A program made the position numbers and the translations under genes. Shown one piece after another: positions 9,801-19,572 of a stretch of DNA of 21,512 nucleotides. Each line of letters begins with the position of its first letter. Position 1 is the stretch's first letter. The stretch lies in NCBI RefSeq assembly GCF_001949145.1, contig NW_019091385.1:2910885-2932396 (forward strand). The letters run 5' to 3'. The stretch comes from Acanthaster planci. Taxonomy: Eukaryota; Echinodermata; Asteroidea; Valvatida; Acanthasteridae. The notes beneath the pieces were generated by a model. It worked only from the letters and a program-made list of their open reading frames with translations. It was not told the DNA's origin and did no database searches.

Positions 9801-12800
9801 TCCAGACATTTTACATGAGTCCACGTTGAGACATGAGTCCAAGTTGAGACATGAATCCTAGTTGGGACATGAGTCTTAAAGATTCAGCACAAATGAATGG
9901 CTTATGCAAGGTAAATCCAAGACCCATGAATCACAAGAATCACAAGAATCACAATGACTCAGAAGACAAAGGCCAGGTCGGGGTCTGGGTTGTAAAGGTC
10001 AAGCCCAGTTTTGAGTCTCCAGTGTTGCATGAGAGCCAGGAGAAATATTCTTCGAAGAAACTTTACAATCAGTGCATCAAAGACTGAATACAAGTTTTCT
10101 TCAAAGAATTTTGAAAGAAAATTATTATCCTACACGGCGTTCTTCACAAATCCCTGGAAGACCAATTTGATTCTTTTTTATAATTCCTCAAACCATCAAT
10201 AAGCAGGCACACAAAACTGAGTGATGTGCAATACTCACCCCCAAGTGTGGGACTTTGTGGAGGGCCCAAAATCATCGTACATTCCCAGCCTTTCCCCAAA
10301 CCACATGCTGATGTCATTCAGTCCGAGGTACGGCTTAGAGGCATCTGCTTCAATTAGAGCTATCACGTCAGCACCTAGTGACAAGAAATGGCAAGGAAAT
10401 GTAGCATTCCATGTTGCTACCTGGGGGGGGGGGACTGGCACACCTGATTTCACTGGAATGGGAACAAGAGGTGTCACAGGTTTTCCTGTTCTGACTGGTG
10501 CTGCCCCTTGTGACACTGTGCCACTCTCTGCAGTTCAGTCGGCTGAGGTCAGTCTTTTGACCAATGAACAACAGTGAATGGCTGACTTAAAGACCATTTT
10601 TGGATCACATAATCATTCAAGAGATTTACCCTCCCATTTTGTGGAGTCACAAAATTCAAAAGTAATTTACTTCCCCTGTTTTACTTTAGGTACAGGCCAT
10701 ATCAATATCACACATAGTTTTCTAACTTTCACATTAGTGTGCATGGTTCTCAGTCAGAGAGTGTCAGTTATGAGGCCAATAATCCTGAAGAGGTAGAAGC
10801 AATCACTTGGTGAATTGTAGGAGAAGCAGGGTGAACAGATAAATCTAAAACTGACTGCTTTGTTGGCTTGCTGGCCTGATGGAGATCTTCTTACCTGAGT
10901 CTTCTATCATTTTGGCAGACCTTTCATAGCTGGGCCAGCCCCTGTTATCATACATGAAGTGAGCCGTCCATACCATGCCGGTAAACTCTCTCGGGTTGGC
11001 CTTTGCTGGAGCTTGGTACTTCTCGGGGTGGAAACGGGAGAAGAACCCTCCGCCTCCGATGACCAGGAGGAGGACAAAATCTGAAGGAAATTGGAAGGAG
11101 AAGACAGATGATAGATTTACAACTTCTCTGGGAACAAACTTTTAGTATCAAAGATTTCTGCAGAACAATAACAAAAGTTTGAAGATCTCAAGGCTTGAAA
11201 TCTCCATTCCTGTTGGTAAACTTCCCTTGCAAAAATGGTTTACGAAGTCATGCAAAAAAAGCATGCAGTATATTGGCAATTGTATTCCATCTGGTATTTC
11301 CCATTCTTCTCAAACACAAGAACACCTGGTACTCCATGTGTTGTGCAATTGCAACCTCTGTGAGGAAATGTTTCAGAGAGATTGTTGGTTCCCTACATCA
11401 CTGCCTCAAGAATCCATACTGACATTTGAGGCAGTGGAGAGCACCAGTTTACTTGTGGTCAGGAGAGGTGCATCTAAAAAACTCACATATTTTGGCATCT
11501 GCAAAAATCTGATAAGTGCCCGTTCCATCCAGGTTGGGGAAGGCGATGTGCTTGCTCAGTGGGTTCTGGTGATCCCTGGCTTTGCCCTGCAGTAACGCTC
11601 GAACAATGTTGAACATGAGAAAGGCACCCAGTAGACCAGTCTGCTCTCTGGAAGAAGATGAAAGTGGCGGAAGAAAACATGACTGGTTGTGGCTCTGAAC
11701 AGATATCGGTGTTCAAGAATCTCTTCAACACCCTGCAAGCCATTACAGACACTCTAATTTTCCCACCCACGCCCAATTTGGACAACAAGTTTTCAAATGC
11801 CAGCCATATCCTGCTAACAAATGGTTTCGGAATTAAGTACTAGCTGTTCGGGACAAAGGAAATTGGGAAGGAAATTAATCAAGTTAAGTAGGGACTTCAA
11901 ATATGCATCCAGCTGATACTGAAACAATTTATGAAACTGTCCAGGGTTTTAACTAGAAGGGCAAAATGTCAGCATATACATTATACGTACAAACAAATAT
12001 TTCTGTAACAAACCCTGACATTTAAAGACTGTTCCCGGTGGAAATGATGAACTTACAATTATGACAAGGATTTCCTGATGCAGTAGGAGAACACATTACA
12101 GGTTTTATTGGTAATGTCTCACTATGACTAAAATCGGGTGAGGTCTCAGTGGAATGTTGTTCTAACACACTTTCAGACACTGTTTTTATTCAGCATTACA
12201 GATTCAAGAATTGATTATTTTCAAGACAAGAAGTCTGGGAATGAGATCAAGAAATAGTTGAAGTTCCTGGATATTCTCGTCCACCTAGACATATCTCTGG
12301 TGTGAAAAAATTTGGCATTAGACTGACCTTGTATAAACGCCACCAGGTACAAAATTGTAAGCTGTCGTCCAAACAGAGAACAGCATCGCAAAGAGGTAGA
12401 TAGCCATGGCTGCAGTCAGTGTCTTGGCTGGAGGACAGCTAGTCAACCGGTCAACCATCTCAGGCCAGATGGACATGACGTACATAGACAGCATTAGGCC
12501 GCAGAAGAAGCCTAGATAGGCATTCAGGTAATACAGGCCCAGAAAGCAGTGCAGGCCGATAAACCAGGACCACAGGAAGTTGGTAGGAAGGTCCTTCTTG
12601 GAAGACATCAGCATGCCTGTGAGGAGCTCCACAAAGACTGCCGCACTGATGAAAACAGAAACAAAAATGGCAGAGGTATTCTTAGAAACAAGACTGACCT
12701 GATCTGCAAAATGAGTCTTGTGCCCTATTTTTTTCTGTAATCTTGTTAGTTTGCGTTATCTAGAGCAAACAGATCTCAGCTTTGATGTTCACACAGTTTG

Positions 12801-15800
12801 GCAACCTTGATGAAAATAGATATTATGTGGGTGAAAACTGTTGAGAATTGCTGCTGTCTTATCCTGTGCAACATATCGTTTAACCTCAAAAATGGCTCAG
12901 ACAATTTTGTTCGGTTTGGCCTCAAATTAAGATTAGCAACTTCAATCTTTTGGGCTTCAACCATCAATTAAAGAAAAATGAGACCAGCTTTTTTGACCCA
13001 AACTACACTTCCTTGTAGCATTCCAATCGTAAAGCATCTAATCTCTTTCATGCTTCAGGCAGGGAAGTAAGGAGAGGGATGGACTTGTACAAAGATCTGA
13101 ATTTTTCTACTCACCCTCCTGGAAAAGGGGAGGGTCCTGGGTATGGAACCCCCTTCACTGTCCAACGACAGATTACCGACACCTCGCCAAAAAGCCAGTG
13201 GGTCAGGAAAAGCAGACTACCAAAGCCCATGGCTGTCCGCCGCCATGAGCTTGCCATGGCTGGGTCAGGCTCTGCTTGGGGCTCAGGGTACTCCACTGTA
13301 GCAGAGAAAAAGGGTAAATCAATCATTTCTTCAATTTCAACAAAAGATAACATATGGCTAGCAAAAGGACTGGTTGGCAAAAAAACGTTTAGTTTTAATG
13401 AAAATTGTACCCATAAATTCCACATATGGATCCATTCTGCGGAACTCCCAAGTAGTAAACGCTCGTATTTACTGACACGGTCACAAGAATTGGGAGTATT
13501 ATTTGAACGCCAGGACTCCTGTTCTCAGGAAAGTTTGCGTAGAAGCACAGTATAGGAAAAGGGGTGCAGAATTTGTTTGAACTAGGGGTAATGGTTGGTT
13601 ACAGGCTAAAATTTGTTGCATTGGATACTGACCTTGACTGGTTCTCAGTAGGCTTAGATAGTCAACTTTTCCCCCAGATCTTGAATACATGAATGCCAAT
13701 CTAATCCTTGTCCATACCCCCAAAAAATAAGGCCAGAGAAGCCGAAATATACTTCATTTTTAAGGCCTTACGTTAGTCTTAGGCCAACATTTCAAAGCAA
13801 AGAGCTTGAAATCAGGCCTTTGCCTAAAACCTGGCATCTCTCTGAAAAGTGTTTTTAAAGTGGAAAAGAAAAAACATACTGGACCTAGAGTACGATTCTC
13901 CTTCCCTTGTGAACAAAAACAGACCCCGTCAAGTTCACAAATAGAGTCACGTATTCTTAACAGAATTCAATTTTACCTGATAGGAATCGATCAATTGTGG
14001 CTATGACTCCCAGGGTTATGATGATGGAGTTAGCTCGTGCATCACTCCATGTTGGGTTGAGGGACACATACCATACTCTAGATACTAACAGTGCGAAAAA
14101 ACCAATCATAAGGCCCCAGAAGGATGACGATCTGCAAATGAAACGAGAAAAAAAACTATGTGTCAGATGTGAATGGCTGTGCACAGCTGTTATGTTACAA
14201 CAGCCTCAAAGTGCAGCAGCAGTACAATCACCAACATCAAACGCAGAGCAAGCATCAACAGTGAAAAAGTATCAAGAGTAGGCAGCGCTGCAAATGTTCT
14301 ACCTCAACACCAATAACATCTGCATGTACACTGGCATCTGCTGCATTATCATCAGCAGGTGCCAAACCTACATGTATAGATAAGTTTGAACAGCGACCAA
14401 TTTGTTGACGAAACACAAAAGCTGTATCACCTCTGGTGAAGCGATCTGTTCCACAGCATCCCACACAGGAGGAGTGTCGCTGCTCCATTCCCAACTGTCA
14501 GAAACACCAGCCGCTGTAGAGTTGTGGAGGCCTGGAATGACCCAATGCTGAGGACGCACACAAGCCTCAAGACGAACAACCCCCAGCGTGTTTCGACAGC
14601 ATTCCTAATAGCCCCAACAGTGCACACTACCGGCAGCAACCAGATCAGGCCCAATGCTTCGTAGCCAGTAATCTGAAGCTCATTCATGGGGTAAAACCAC
14701 ACCATGGGAGCCAGACCATGGAACACTGACCAAAATATAAAACCTGGAGAATAAATTCAACAAATAATTTCAACAAATATCTCTTGAATATCAACGCTAA
14801 AAAAATTGAAAAAATAATAAATGAAATCCCTATTTCTGTCATTATCTTGGAACTGATATAGCAGAGGCAAGCTGTATGATGCACTGTAAAAAGATGGGGT
14901 ATTCCTGGAGGTTCATCCACACACTTAATTTGTATATAAAGGCAGATTTGGAAACTGAAATTGTTTACAGAGACAATGGACAGTTGTGCTTTGAAAAAGG
15001 AATTCCACCCCCATCCTCCGATAATGGTTCAGCCATCAGCCCAACACATGTGCAGTGTGATGCATACAAAGTGCATTTGTGATTGATAAAACTGTAATTG
15101 TCAATCTGCTGTCAACAGCGAGACAGAACACTTGTACATGCTGTACATCGTCGGTTCTCTTGTTGCATAAATATCTGTGATGGCAGAGTAAGTTGGTACA
15201 GTCCGAATAGCTAAAACTTTGCTATAGTGAGTTGTATGTTGCAAATGTCAGTCCTCAAGGTCTGTAAAAACTTAATGATTCCTAGAGTACTAAAACCTAA
15301 ATTCCTGGAGTACTGAAACCTCTGTTGCTTTATTATTACTTTTGAATCTTTAGAGGGTATTTTCAAGTTTTTGACGCTTTGTTAACTCTAACATTTTTTA
15401 ATTGTGTGTCCACACTTGGTGACAATAAACAGCAGTCCCAAATAGTGTTCTTGGCCGACCGTTTCTGAGCTTGTTCATCTGTTCAATGAATGTTGGACAT
15501 CTGGAACCCGGAAAAACTTGCACCCGGCACAATTCGTACCCAGGACAACTTGTAACCCAAGAGAAAATTAAGCTTTTCTTGTCTTTTTTGTGACTGACAC
15601 AAATTTCTGAAACTTGAATTGTGCAGAACCACCAATTTGCAGACAGTAAAAAGGGCCTTACTTGTCTTGTTTGTGATTGATACTAATCTTTTAGGAAACA
15701 AATTCACACGAAGAAGAAAACCCAAAGTCAATCTAGTCATGCTAGTATGGTGATATTGTCCGAAGTGTTTTAATTACTGGAGCACATTTATCAAAATCGT

Positions 15801-16168
15801 AAATCAAGTTAAGTGCAAGTTAAGTGTATATGTTATTACCGGGTGCGAATTGTCCCGGGTACGAGATGTCCCAGGTGTGAAATTTTGGGTACGAGTTGTC
15901 CCGGGTACGAGATGTCCCGATACCTGTTCAACATGTTCAAGTTGTTGAAATCGTAGTTCGTACCCAGTATGGATTCCGAAAGCAACTCCCGTAGGAAAGT
16001 TCTTGGTTTGACGGGCAAAACCTTGGGCTTTTCTGCATCTTCAGACTGCTTTACGGGCTCTTCACTTTCCTGGACACTCTCCTCTTTTTCATCCTGCGAA
16101 ATATCGCCCCTTCGCTCTCGTTCTGCTTCTTCTGTTGCACGTTTCGCCGCGCTCCTGGTAGTCGCCAT
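6673..16168 (-). CDS. CWH43: CWH43 / PGAP2-interacting protein, complete 14-exon coding region
   Basis: Joining the 14 exons listed below gives 767 residues and a stop. By family knowledge, CWH43 proteins are polytopic ER/Golgi membrane proteins that act in lipid remodelling of GPI anchors: yeast Cwh43 installs ceramide, and the animal protein is a PGAP2 partner. Visible layout: an acidic, lysine-rich N-terminal extension (about 1-55); about ten hydrophobic segments (about 75-460); then a soluble C-terminal domain (about 475-767) resembling the endonuclease/exonuclease/phosphatase fold. Diagnostic motifs are [59 protein letters not shown] and HMDTPKYF. Compared with vertebrate CWH43 as I remember it (about 700 residues), similarity is collinear throughout, with extra residues at both ends. 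All introns are GT-AG and all phases match. No frameshift or internal stop was found. Gene identity is near certain; the exact start ATG is slightly less so. Confidence 0.95.
7039..7191 (-). CDS. CWH43: CWH43 exon 13
   Basis: The acceptor is GTCCACAG|GAAGGC and the donor is AAAAGT|GTAAGT. It encodes [23 protein letters not shown] and YRDNDAV, a strongly conserved block near the C-terminus. It is 153 nt long and ends in phase 2. Without splicing, the frame would stop at the TAA overlapping the donor. Confidence 0.95.
7593..7654 (-). CDS. CWH43: CWH43 exon 12
   Basis: The acceptor is CCATTTCAG|GACATA and the donor is TTAATCAG|GTAAGA. It encodes [18 protein letters not shown], the conserved short segment that ends in GLIR. 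It is 62 nt long, phase 0 to phase 2. Confidence 0.95.
7891..7978 (-). CDS. CWH43: CWH43 exon 11 (degenerate EEP metal motif)
   Basis: The acceptor is CTTTACAG|CAAAAA and the donor is CTCTTG|GTAAGC. It encodes [20 protein letters not shown]. In typical EEP enzymes this strand ends in GDFN; here that position reads GYVTS, so the Asp and Asn are absent. As I recall, vertebrate CWH43 is also divergent here, so this is a family trait and not a local lesion. It is 88 nt long and ends in phase 0. Confidence 0.94.
8157..8204. repeat. Short GT-rich tandem repeat in CWH43 intron 10
   Basis: Four to five degenerate copies of a 10-12 bp unit, GGTCTTGTGT, follow one another (GGTCTTGTGTT, GGTCTTGTGT, GGTCTTGTGCA and decayed copies). 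It lies inside an intron and has no visible role. Confidence 0.5.
8560..8743. mobile_element. Palindromic MITE in CWH43 intron 10
   Basis: The 184 bp begin CAATACGGGCGATTCA and end with its exact inverse TGAATCGCCCGTATTG. The inverted similarity continues through nearly the whole length, with conserved blocks AGTGC-CCTC-AAGAGTTT, GCATTG-CCAAT and AATCTGT around a short centre near 8650. No coding capacity is present. No clear target duplication is visible; both flanks show GTC/GTCC next to the ends. The superfamily is unassigned. Confidence 0.75.
8900..8956 (-). CDS. CWH43: CWH43 exon 10 (57-bp small exon)
   Basis: The acceptor is TTTTCGCAG|GGATGA and the donor is AGAAGGAG|GTAACA. It encodes [18 protein letters not shown], matching the family's DD-DR-LQA helix that directly follows GN-E of exon 9. 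It was found because the reading frame and phase had to be bridged between exons 9 and 11. Confidence 0.92.
9537..9686 (-). CDS. CWH43: CWH43 exon 9
   Basis: The acceptor is CCATTCAG|GAGTCT and the donor is ACTGA|GTGAGT. It encodes [19 protein letters not shown], then [18 protein letters not shown]. The TAHMGN turn corresponds to the conserved His-containing strand of EEP proteins. It is 150 nt long, phase 2 to phase 2. Confidence 0.96.
9813..9880. repeat. 18-bp minisatellite in CWH43 intron 8
   Basis: The units are ACATGAGTCCACGTTGAG (9813-9830), ACATGAGTCCAAGTTGAG (9831-9848), ACATGAATCCTAGTTGGG (9849-9866) and a partial fourth copy. It is a plain intronic tandem repeat. A separate, unrelated run of CACAAGAAT repeats sits near 9930. 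Confidence 0.7.
10239..10374 (-). CDS. CWH43: CWH43 exon 8 (EEP-like core)
   Basis: The acceptor is TCACTAG|GTGCTG and the donor is TTGGGG|GTGAGT. It encodes [18 protein letters not shown], the position of the acidic metal-binding residue in EEP enzymes. SMWFGERLG and [11 protein letters not shown] follow, both near-identical to the vertebrate family. It is 136 nt long and ends in phase 2. Confidence 0.96.
10895..11080 (-). CDS. CWH43: CWH43 exon 7 (last membrane helix, start of soluble domain)
   Basis: The acceptor is TTTCCTTCAG|ATTTTG and the donor is GACTCAG|GTAAGA. It encodes the last hydrophobic segment ([13 protein letters not shown]) and a basic/proline linker. The conserved [19 protein letters not shown] marks entry into the C-terminal EEP-like domain. 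It is 186 nt long, phase 1 to phase 1. Confidence 0.93.
11487..11647 (-). CDS. CWH43: CWH43 exon 6
   Basis: The acceptor is CTTCTTCCAG|AGAGCA and the donor is AAATAT|GTGAGT. It completes an Arg codon and encodes [18 protein letters not shown], a probable membrane segment. A less conserved loop (about [13 protein letters not shown] to [11 protein letters not shown]) follows. It is 161 nt long and ends in phase 1. The other open frames in this interval do not match the family. Confidence 0.88.
12328..12645 (-). CDS. CWH43: CWH43 exon 5 (largest exon, membrane core)
   Basis: The acceptor is TTTTCATCAG|TGCGGC and the donor is ACAAG|GTCAGT. The 318-nt exon holds several membrane helices, including [19 protein letters not shown] and [16 protein letters not shown]. 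It ends with the family-specific [11 protein letters not shown]. The [11 protein letters not shown] loop lies between the helices. Phase 2 in, phase 2 out. Confidence 0.95.
13115..13295 (-). CDS. CWH43: CWH43 exon 4
   Basis: The acceptor is CTGCTACAG|TGGAGT and the donor is AGGAGG|GTGAGT, a strong consensus. It begins with a proline/glutamate-rich loop ([11 protein letters not shown]), followed by the strongly conserved stretch [16 protein letters not shown] and a loop ending in PGPSPFPGG. It is 181 nt long, phase 1 to phase 2. The 158-residue plus-strand frame here (13079-13555) is antisense to it. Confidence 0.94.
13977..14131 (-). CDS. CWH43: CWH43 exon 3
   Basis: The acceptor is TTTGCAG|ATCGTC and the donor is TATCAG|GTAAAA. 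The exon encodes two membrane segments around the conserved WYVSLNPTW and ends [14 protein letters not shown]. It runs from phase 2 to phase 1 and is 155 nt long. A 94-residue plus-strand open frame crosses it and is only its antisense shadow. Confidence 0.93.
14431..14743 (-). CDS. CWH43: CWH43 exon 2 (first membrane segments)
   Basis: The acceptor is TTCTCCAG|GTTTTA and the donor is CACCAGAG|GTGATA. The exon completes the Gly codon from exon 1 and reads [18 protein letters not shown]. Three hydrophobic stretches follow (around [28 protein letters not shown] and [15 protein letters not shown]). Its length of 313 nt ends in phase 2. The order and motifs match the N-terminal membrane half of the CWH43 family. 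Confidence 0.93.
15495..15918. mobile_element. Foldback element with arms of tandem 16-bp units (CWH43 intron 1)
   Basis: The right arm (15841-15918) holds four near-identical 16-mers: GGGTGCGAATTGTCCC, GGGTACGAGATGTCCC, a 14-bp decayed spacer, GGGTACGAGTTGTCCC and GGGTACGAGATGTCCC. The left arm (15495-15558) holds four inverted, more diverged units such as GGCACAATTCGTACCC and GGACAACTTGTAACCC. About 280 bp of AT-rich sequence lies between. This is the architecture of a foldback-type DNA element. No transposase is visible. Its right edge is about 45 bp from the exon 1 splice donor. Confidence 0.65.
15964..16168 (-). CDS. CWH43: CWH43 exon 1 (start codon, acidic N-terminus)
   Basis: The ATG at 16168-16166 sits in ACAAACATGGCG, with A at -3 and G at +4, a good Kozak context. 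It opens [17 protein letters not shown]. In-frame ATGs lie upstream (16210 and others) but have poorer context and encode nothing family-like. About 50 charged residues precede the conserved [14 protein letters not shown], where vertebrate proteins begin almost directly, so the extension looks lineage-specific. The donor is ATACTGG|GTACGA; the exon ends in phase 1. Confidence 0.85.
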
Positions 16169-16460
16169 GTTTGTCATCAAAAGATCCGGGTACATGTATA
16201 CTGCCCTCATCGTCAGGTACTATATTAAACTCTAAGGTTGGGTGGGGCATATTGTTTTTTTCTCCTCCAGGTCTATGGGTGGGGCGAGCACGGCACAGAT
16301 AGAGGGGTGTTCTGCCTAGTTTGCGTGTTTTAAGAAAATAAAGGAATGGTTTCGAAGATGGGAGTTTCAAATTTTTCCTGGGCCAGGGCATGACCCTGGG
16401 AAGAGATGGGGGTGGAGGTACATCCACCGTGCAAGCAAAGTAGGAGATGTTACAACCTCA
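16169..16460 (-). promoter_or_regulatory. Presumed CWH43 promoter and 5' UTR
   Basis: The region directly upstream of the CWH43 ATG is richer in C and G-rich blocks (CCCCACC-type boxes near 16235 and 16275) than its surroundings. A TTTAATATAG stretch near 16220 is not a convincing TATA box. The placement rests on position, not on a recognised core-promoter motif. Confidence 0.3.
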
Positions 16461-17100
16461 TTTTTATGATTGTTGGGAATTCGAGATATCAAGTGGGAAG
16501 TGGTGTAGATCGTGGATTTTTGGGGAACAGTAAAAAGGGGGCTAATACGGATGTCTGTTACAAATAAATCAGATTACTCTCTTTCTTCCTCTACCTTTTT
16601 CTTTTTTGGTCATTACCTCCCCTTTCAACATGTTCAAAGACAATTCTGCCAACATTTGGTCAACTTTGGACAAAAGCCCGACTCAGAGTTACAGCACTGA
16701 GTAATGGCACCCATGGAAAAGTCATCGTGATTTCTAGTCCCACAGGTGACTAAGGTACATGTATAGGAAATTATGCCTTGAATCGAGAACACCCGTTTGT
16801 AGTTCGCCATCAGAAAATCAAAACTGTCCCCAGCGTCAAGTAATTGGTCATTTCTACCTTAGCTAAAACAAGGCTACTTAAGCGAAAATTGGATTGAAAC
16901 TAGCCATGTCCTGGCACCGTTCATATTGTATGCTGCCCTCATTGTCATTGTCATATATGCTATAATTATATGCATTTTTTGCAAGCTTATTTTTGGGGGG
17001 GGGGTGATAAGGTATGTGGCAAAAGATTCCTTTGGTGTTCATGGGTTTTTATGGAAAGTTAAGGGTTGTTGGGTTGTGAACACGAGTAAAACTTGTATGG

Positions 17101-17176
17101 ATGGTTCGAGTAGCTGTTGGAGACAGGGCAGAGGTCAACGGTAAAACAATCAAGCTGGCATCTGGTATGCACAGAG
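17101..17176 (+). CDS. Weak candidate first exon, unknown gene
   Basis: An ATG at 17101 opens a frame reading MVRVAVGDRAEVNGK and then TIKLASGMHR up to a strong donor CACAGAG|GTAAGT at 17177. Codon use looks coding amid AT-rich flanks. I do not recognise the protein, and no matching phase-1 acceptor exon was found in the window. A second frame is also open here, so the frame is uncertain. It may be chance. Confidence 0.2.
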
Positions 17177-17805
17177 GTAAGTTGGTTGACCATAATTCAT
17201 ACATTTACTCAAAACATTAGTATGACCATTCCTGGAAACAAGGACACTGGAATTGGTTCCCTAAACAAGAAAACTATGCACAAAACGAACTGTTATTTGC
17301 ATCCAAAGTTTGCCTGATAACTGTACAATTTATTCTTGTACAAAAGGTTTTGGTCTACAAATAAATGTTACAGTATAAATGTTCAATTTGACCATTTTTT
17401 GGGCAAAAACTACATAATTGAGTTTAACAATGAAAAATGCACTCTTTCTGCACCAAGTGCAGTTAAATTAAGAGTATCCAGTCTCCCATGAAACGTTTCC
17501 CAAGACCCCTACATTTCAAGATCTTCAGAGAAATCCAGTGAACATTTTTTATTTCCATCATGTGCTGGTTTCTCCTATCGAGCAAATTTAGACCCAGTGA
17601 ATGTTGGTCTCTGATAAGTGACATCTTATTGCTAGGACAAATATTCTCCATCAGTTTAGGTTAAAAACACATTTTAATTAGGAATAAATTTTCTGTTTTG
17701 GGGTTTTCTTTCAGTTAAGATAAATTTTGGGAGAAAATTTCTTTGGGAAGTGATATTACGAATTTTGGGCTACCAAATTTACTGCTTTATTTTCTAATTT
17801 TGAAG

Positions 17806-17877
17806 GGTGCCATTAATGTTGAGCTGCTTGTGACCTACAACCAGGATACAGCTGTCAACTTTATTTTTAACTTTTAG
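17806..17877 (+). CDS. Weak candidate terminal exon, unknown gene
   Basis: The acceptor TTTTCTAATTTTGAAG|GGTGCC precedes 23 codons, GAINVELLVTYNQDTAVN and a short hydrophobic tail, ending in TAG at 17875-17877. Third positions are mostly G or C, unlike the surroundings. In phase 0 it would join the second open frame of 17101-17176, not the ATG frame. The product is unrecognised. Confidence 0.18.
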   Translation, partial: GAINVELLVTYNQDTAVNFIFNF

Positions 17878-19572
17878 CGAAAACAGAAATTTGTAGAAAG
17901 ATACAAAGTACAGGGATACCCCCCCGGCCACCGTTCAAATGAAAGATTGCTTTTGACTATTTTGTACATCCTTGTTTTAACCCACAAATGTTTTCTTTCA
18001 ATCCTGGGTTCTTCAAATGCATCATTGCAACATTCAGAACACACGGTGTTTATCCTTTTGCCAGTTTGAAGCAAACCAACCAGTCAGTAATTTAATACAT
18101 CATAACACAGCATGCAGAACAAAAGAAAACAAACAATCGGTTAATAGGAGCAAGCTTCAGCAAATTCATGCAAACAAGCGTTACTGTACAAACTGATGAA
18201 CACCGTGTAATTAGAATGTCCTCACCCATTTTAGTGTATCCATGAATATGTAGACCAAAAGGATCCTGAAAATTTCAGATGGCATCATTGAGGGCTTTAA
18301 GTCCACCAGGCAAACACATTTACTCTGTGTATGGGGGAGATTCCCTAACCTTAAATTTTTTTCTCATGGTAACAAACGTTATGAATCCCTCCGAGTCATT
18401 AATGCCCCTAAACTTATCAAAAATTCCAAACTCTTCAAACTTGTTATCTTTTAGATTCTGAAAGCCAAGCACCTCCTTTAACTTTATGGAGAAAAGTCAT
18501 TTCCGACATCAGAATAACCCATGCTTGTTGTGAATAAAGAGACTATTCCCTCTCTTCTTTGAGGAACTGATTTTTACATTTTTAAAACAAAATTTGGAAC
18601 ATTTTCTGTAGAAAATGAAGGCAGTTAAACATGTTGAGAGGAAAGTTTAAAAATCACTTAATTAACATGTGTACGTCTCATTAAAATAATAGCTTTATTT
18701 TGCAGTTATTTTAAGTCATGTGTTAACTTGTTCCCTGACATGACAACCAAACGAATAGAATGACAAGAAAGAAGATAAAATTATGCTACTAAAAAAAGTT
18801 AAGGACCACTTTTTCTGAACTTGTAATTTTTTTTCCAAGCAATGAGTGGGGTCTAGTTCTTTCATTTTTGTTTATCTAGATGGTCTTCTCATTGGAATTA
18901 AACATTTAAAAATGTTTCAAAACATCAAATGCACATTCTCAAAATGGAAGTTTCAGGGAAAAGTCAAATGACAAAATAAAAAGTCCATAACTTTTCTTGA
19001 GTAGTGTATTTGTTTCATTTTGGCAATACTCTCCAATCATTTTGAAAGTGAAAGACCCAACTCCAACATTTTGGCCTAGGAGAGTTAGTTGGTCTCGTTT
19101 GGAACTCCTTCAATAGAAAATGAAATGAATATTTTTAAACTCAAAAAAGGTTTTGTTGGAGTTGGGCCCTTCTTTTAATTAGGTAGTCAATTTCTGTGTG
19201 CATAAATAAAAACCTTACAGGAGATCAAGAAAGCTTTCTAAGCTAAATCTACATTTACAATGTTACAAATACAATTATCTTGGCTAAATAAATGTCTGCT
19301 ATCTGTATATTTCCCGACATGGGATTTCCAAGGAGCCAATGTATCATTTGGATACCCAACAAGAAACAAGCAGTTACTTGTGATTAGTGAAGTGGTTTCT
19401 AATCAGCTGTGCCTTTCACATAAAGATGGGTATGTGAAAAAAATTGAAGACTTCTCGAAAGGCCTTTATCTTATAATAACCACCTCATGACATTATCAAA
19501 TTTTGACAAATTTCAGAAATTTCCCAGTATTGAACAGATTTTTACTTGTAATAATATGATTAAGTATTAAAT
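17878..19572. other. AT-rich region, no gene recognised
   Basis: No exon-like stretch with matching splice sites or family-like protein was seen. The only structure noted is a 13-bp perfect inverted repeat, CCCAACTCCAACA at 19056-19068 and its inverse at 19154-19166, about 85 bp apart. It could be remains of a small element. Confidence 0.4.

Noticed and set aside
10221-10577. 118-residue plus-strand frame across the poly-G tract
   Set aside because: It is antisense to CWH43 exon 8. The Gly/Pro-rich part comes from a homopolymer run.
11179-11595. 138-residue plus-strand open frame
   Set aside because: It overlaps CWH43 exon 6 on the opposite strand and intron 6. It has no domain, and its composition fits chance.
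13079-13555. 158-residue plus-strand open frame, the longest in the window
   Set aside because: It lies antisense to CWH43 exon 4 and its flanks, where the minus strand has clear family homology and splice sites. It has no recognisable domain.
13957-14281. 94-residue plus-strand frame with Met-rich start
   Set aside because: It is a shadow of CWH43 exon 3 on the other strand.
15483-15740. 85-residue minus-strand frame
   Set aside because: It lies inside the intronic foldback element and is mostly the repeat units read in one frame.
16988-17008. Poly-G tract (similar tracts near 10424 and 20327)
   Set aside because: Simple homopolymers, too short and single to argue for G-quadruplex function.
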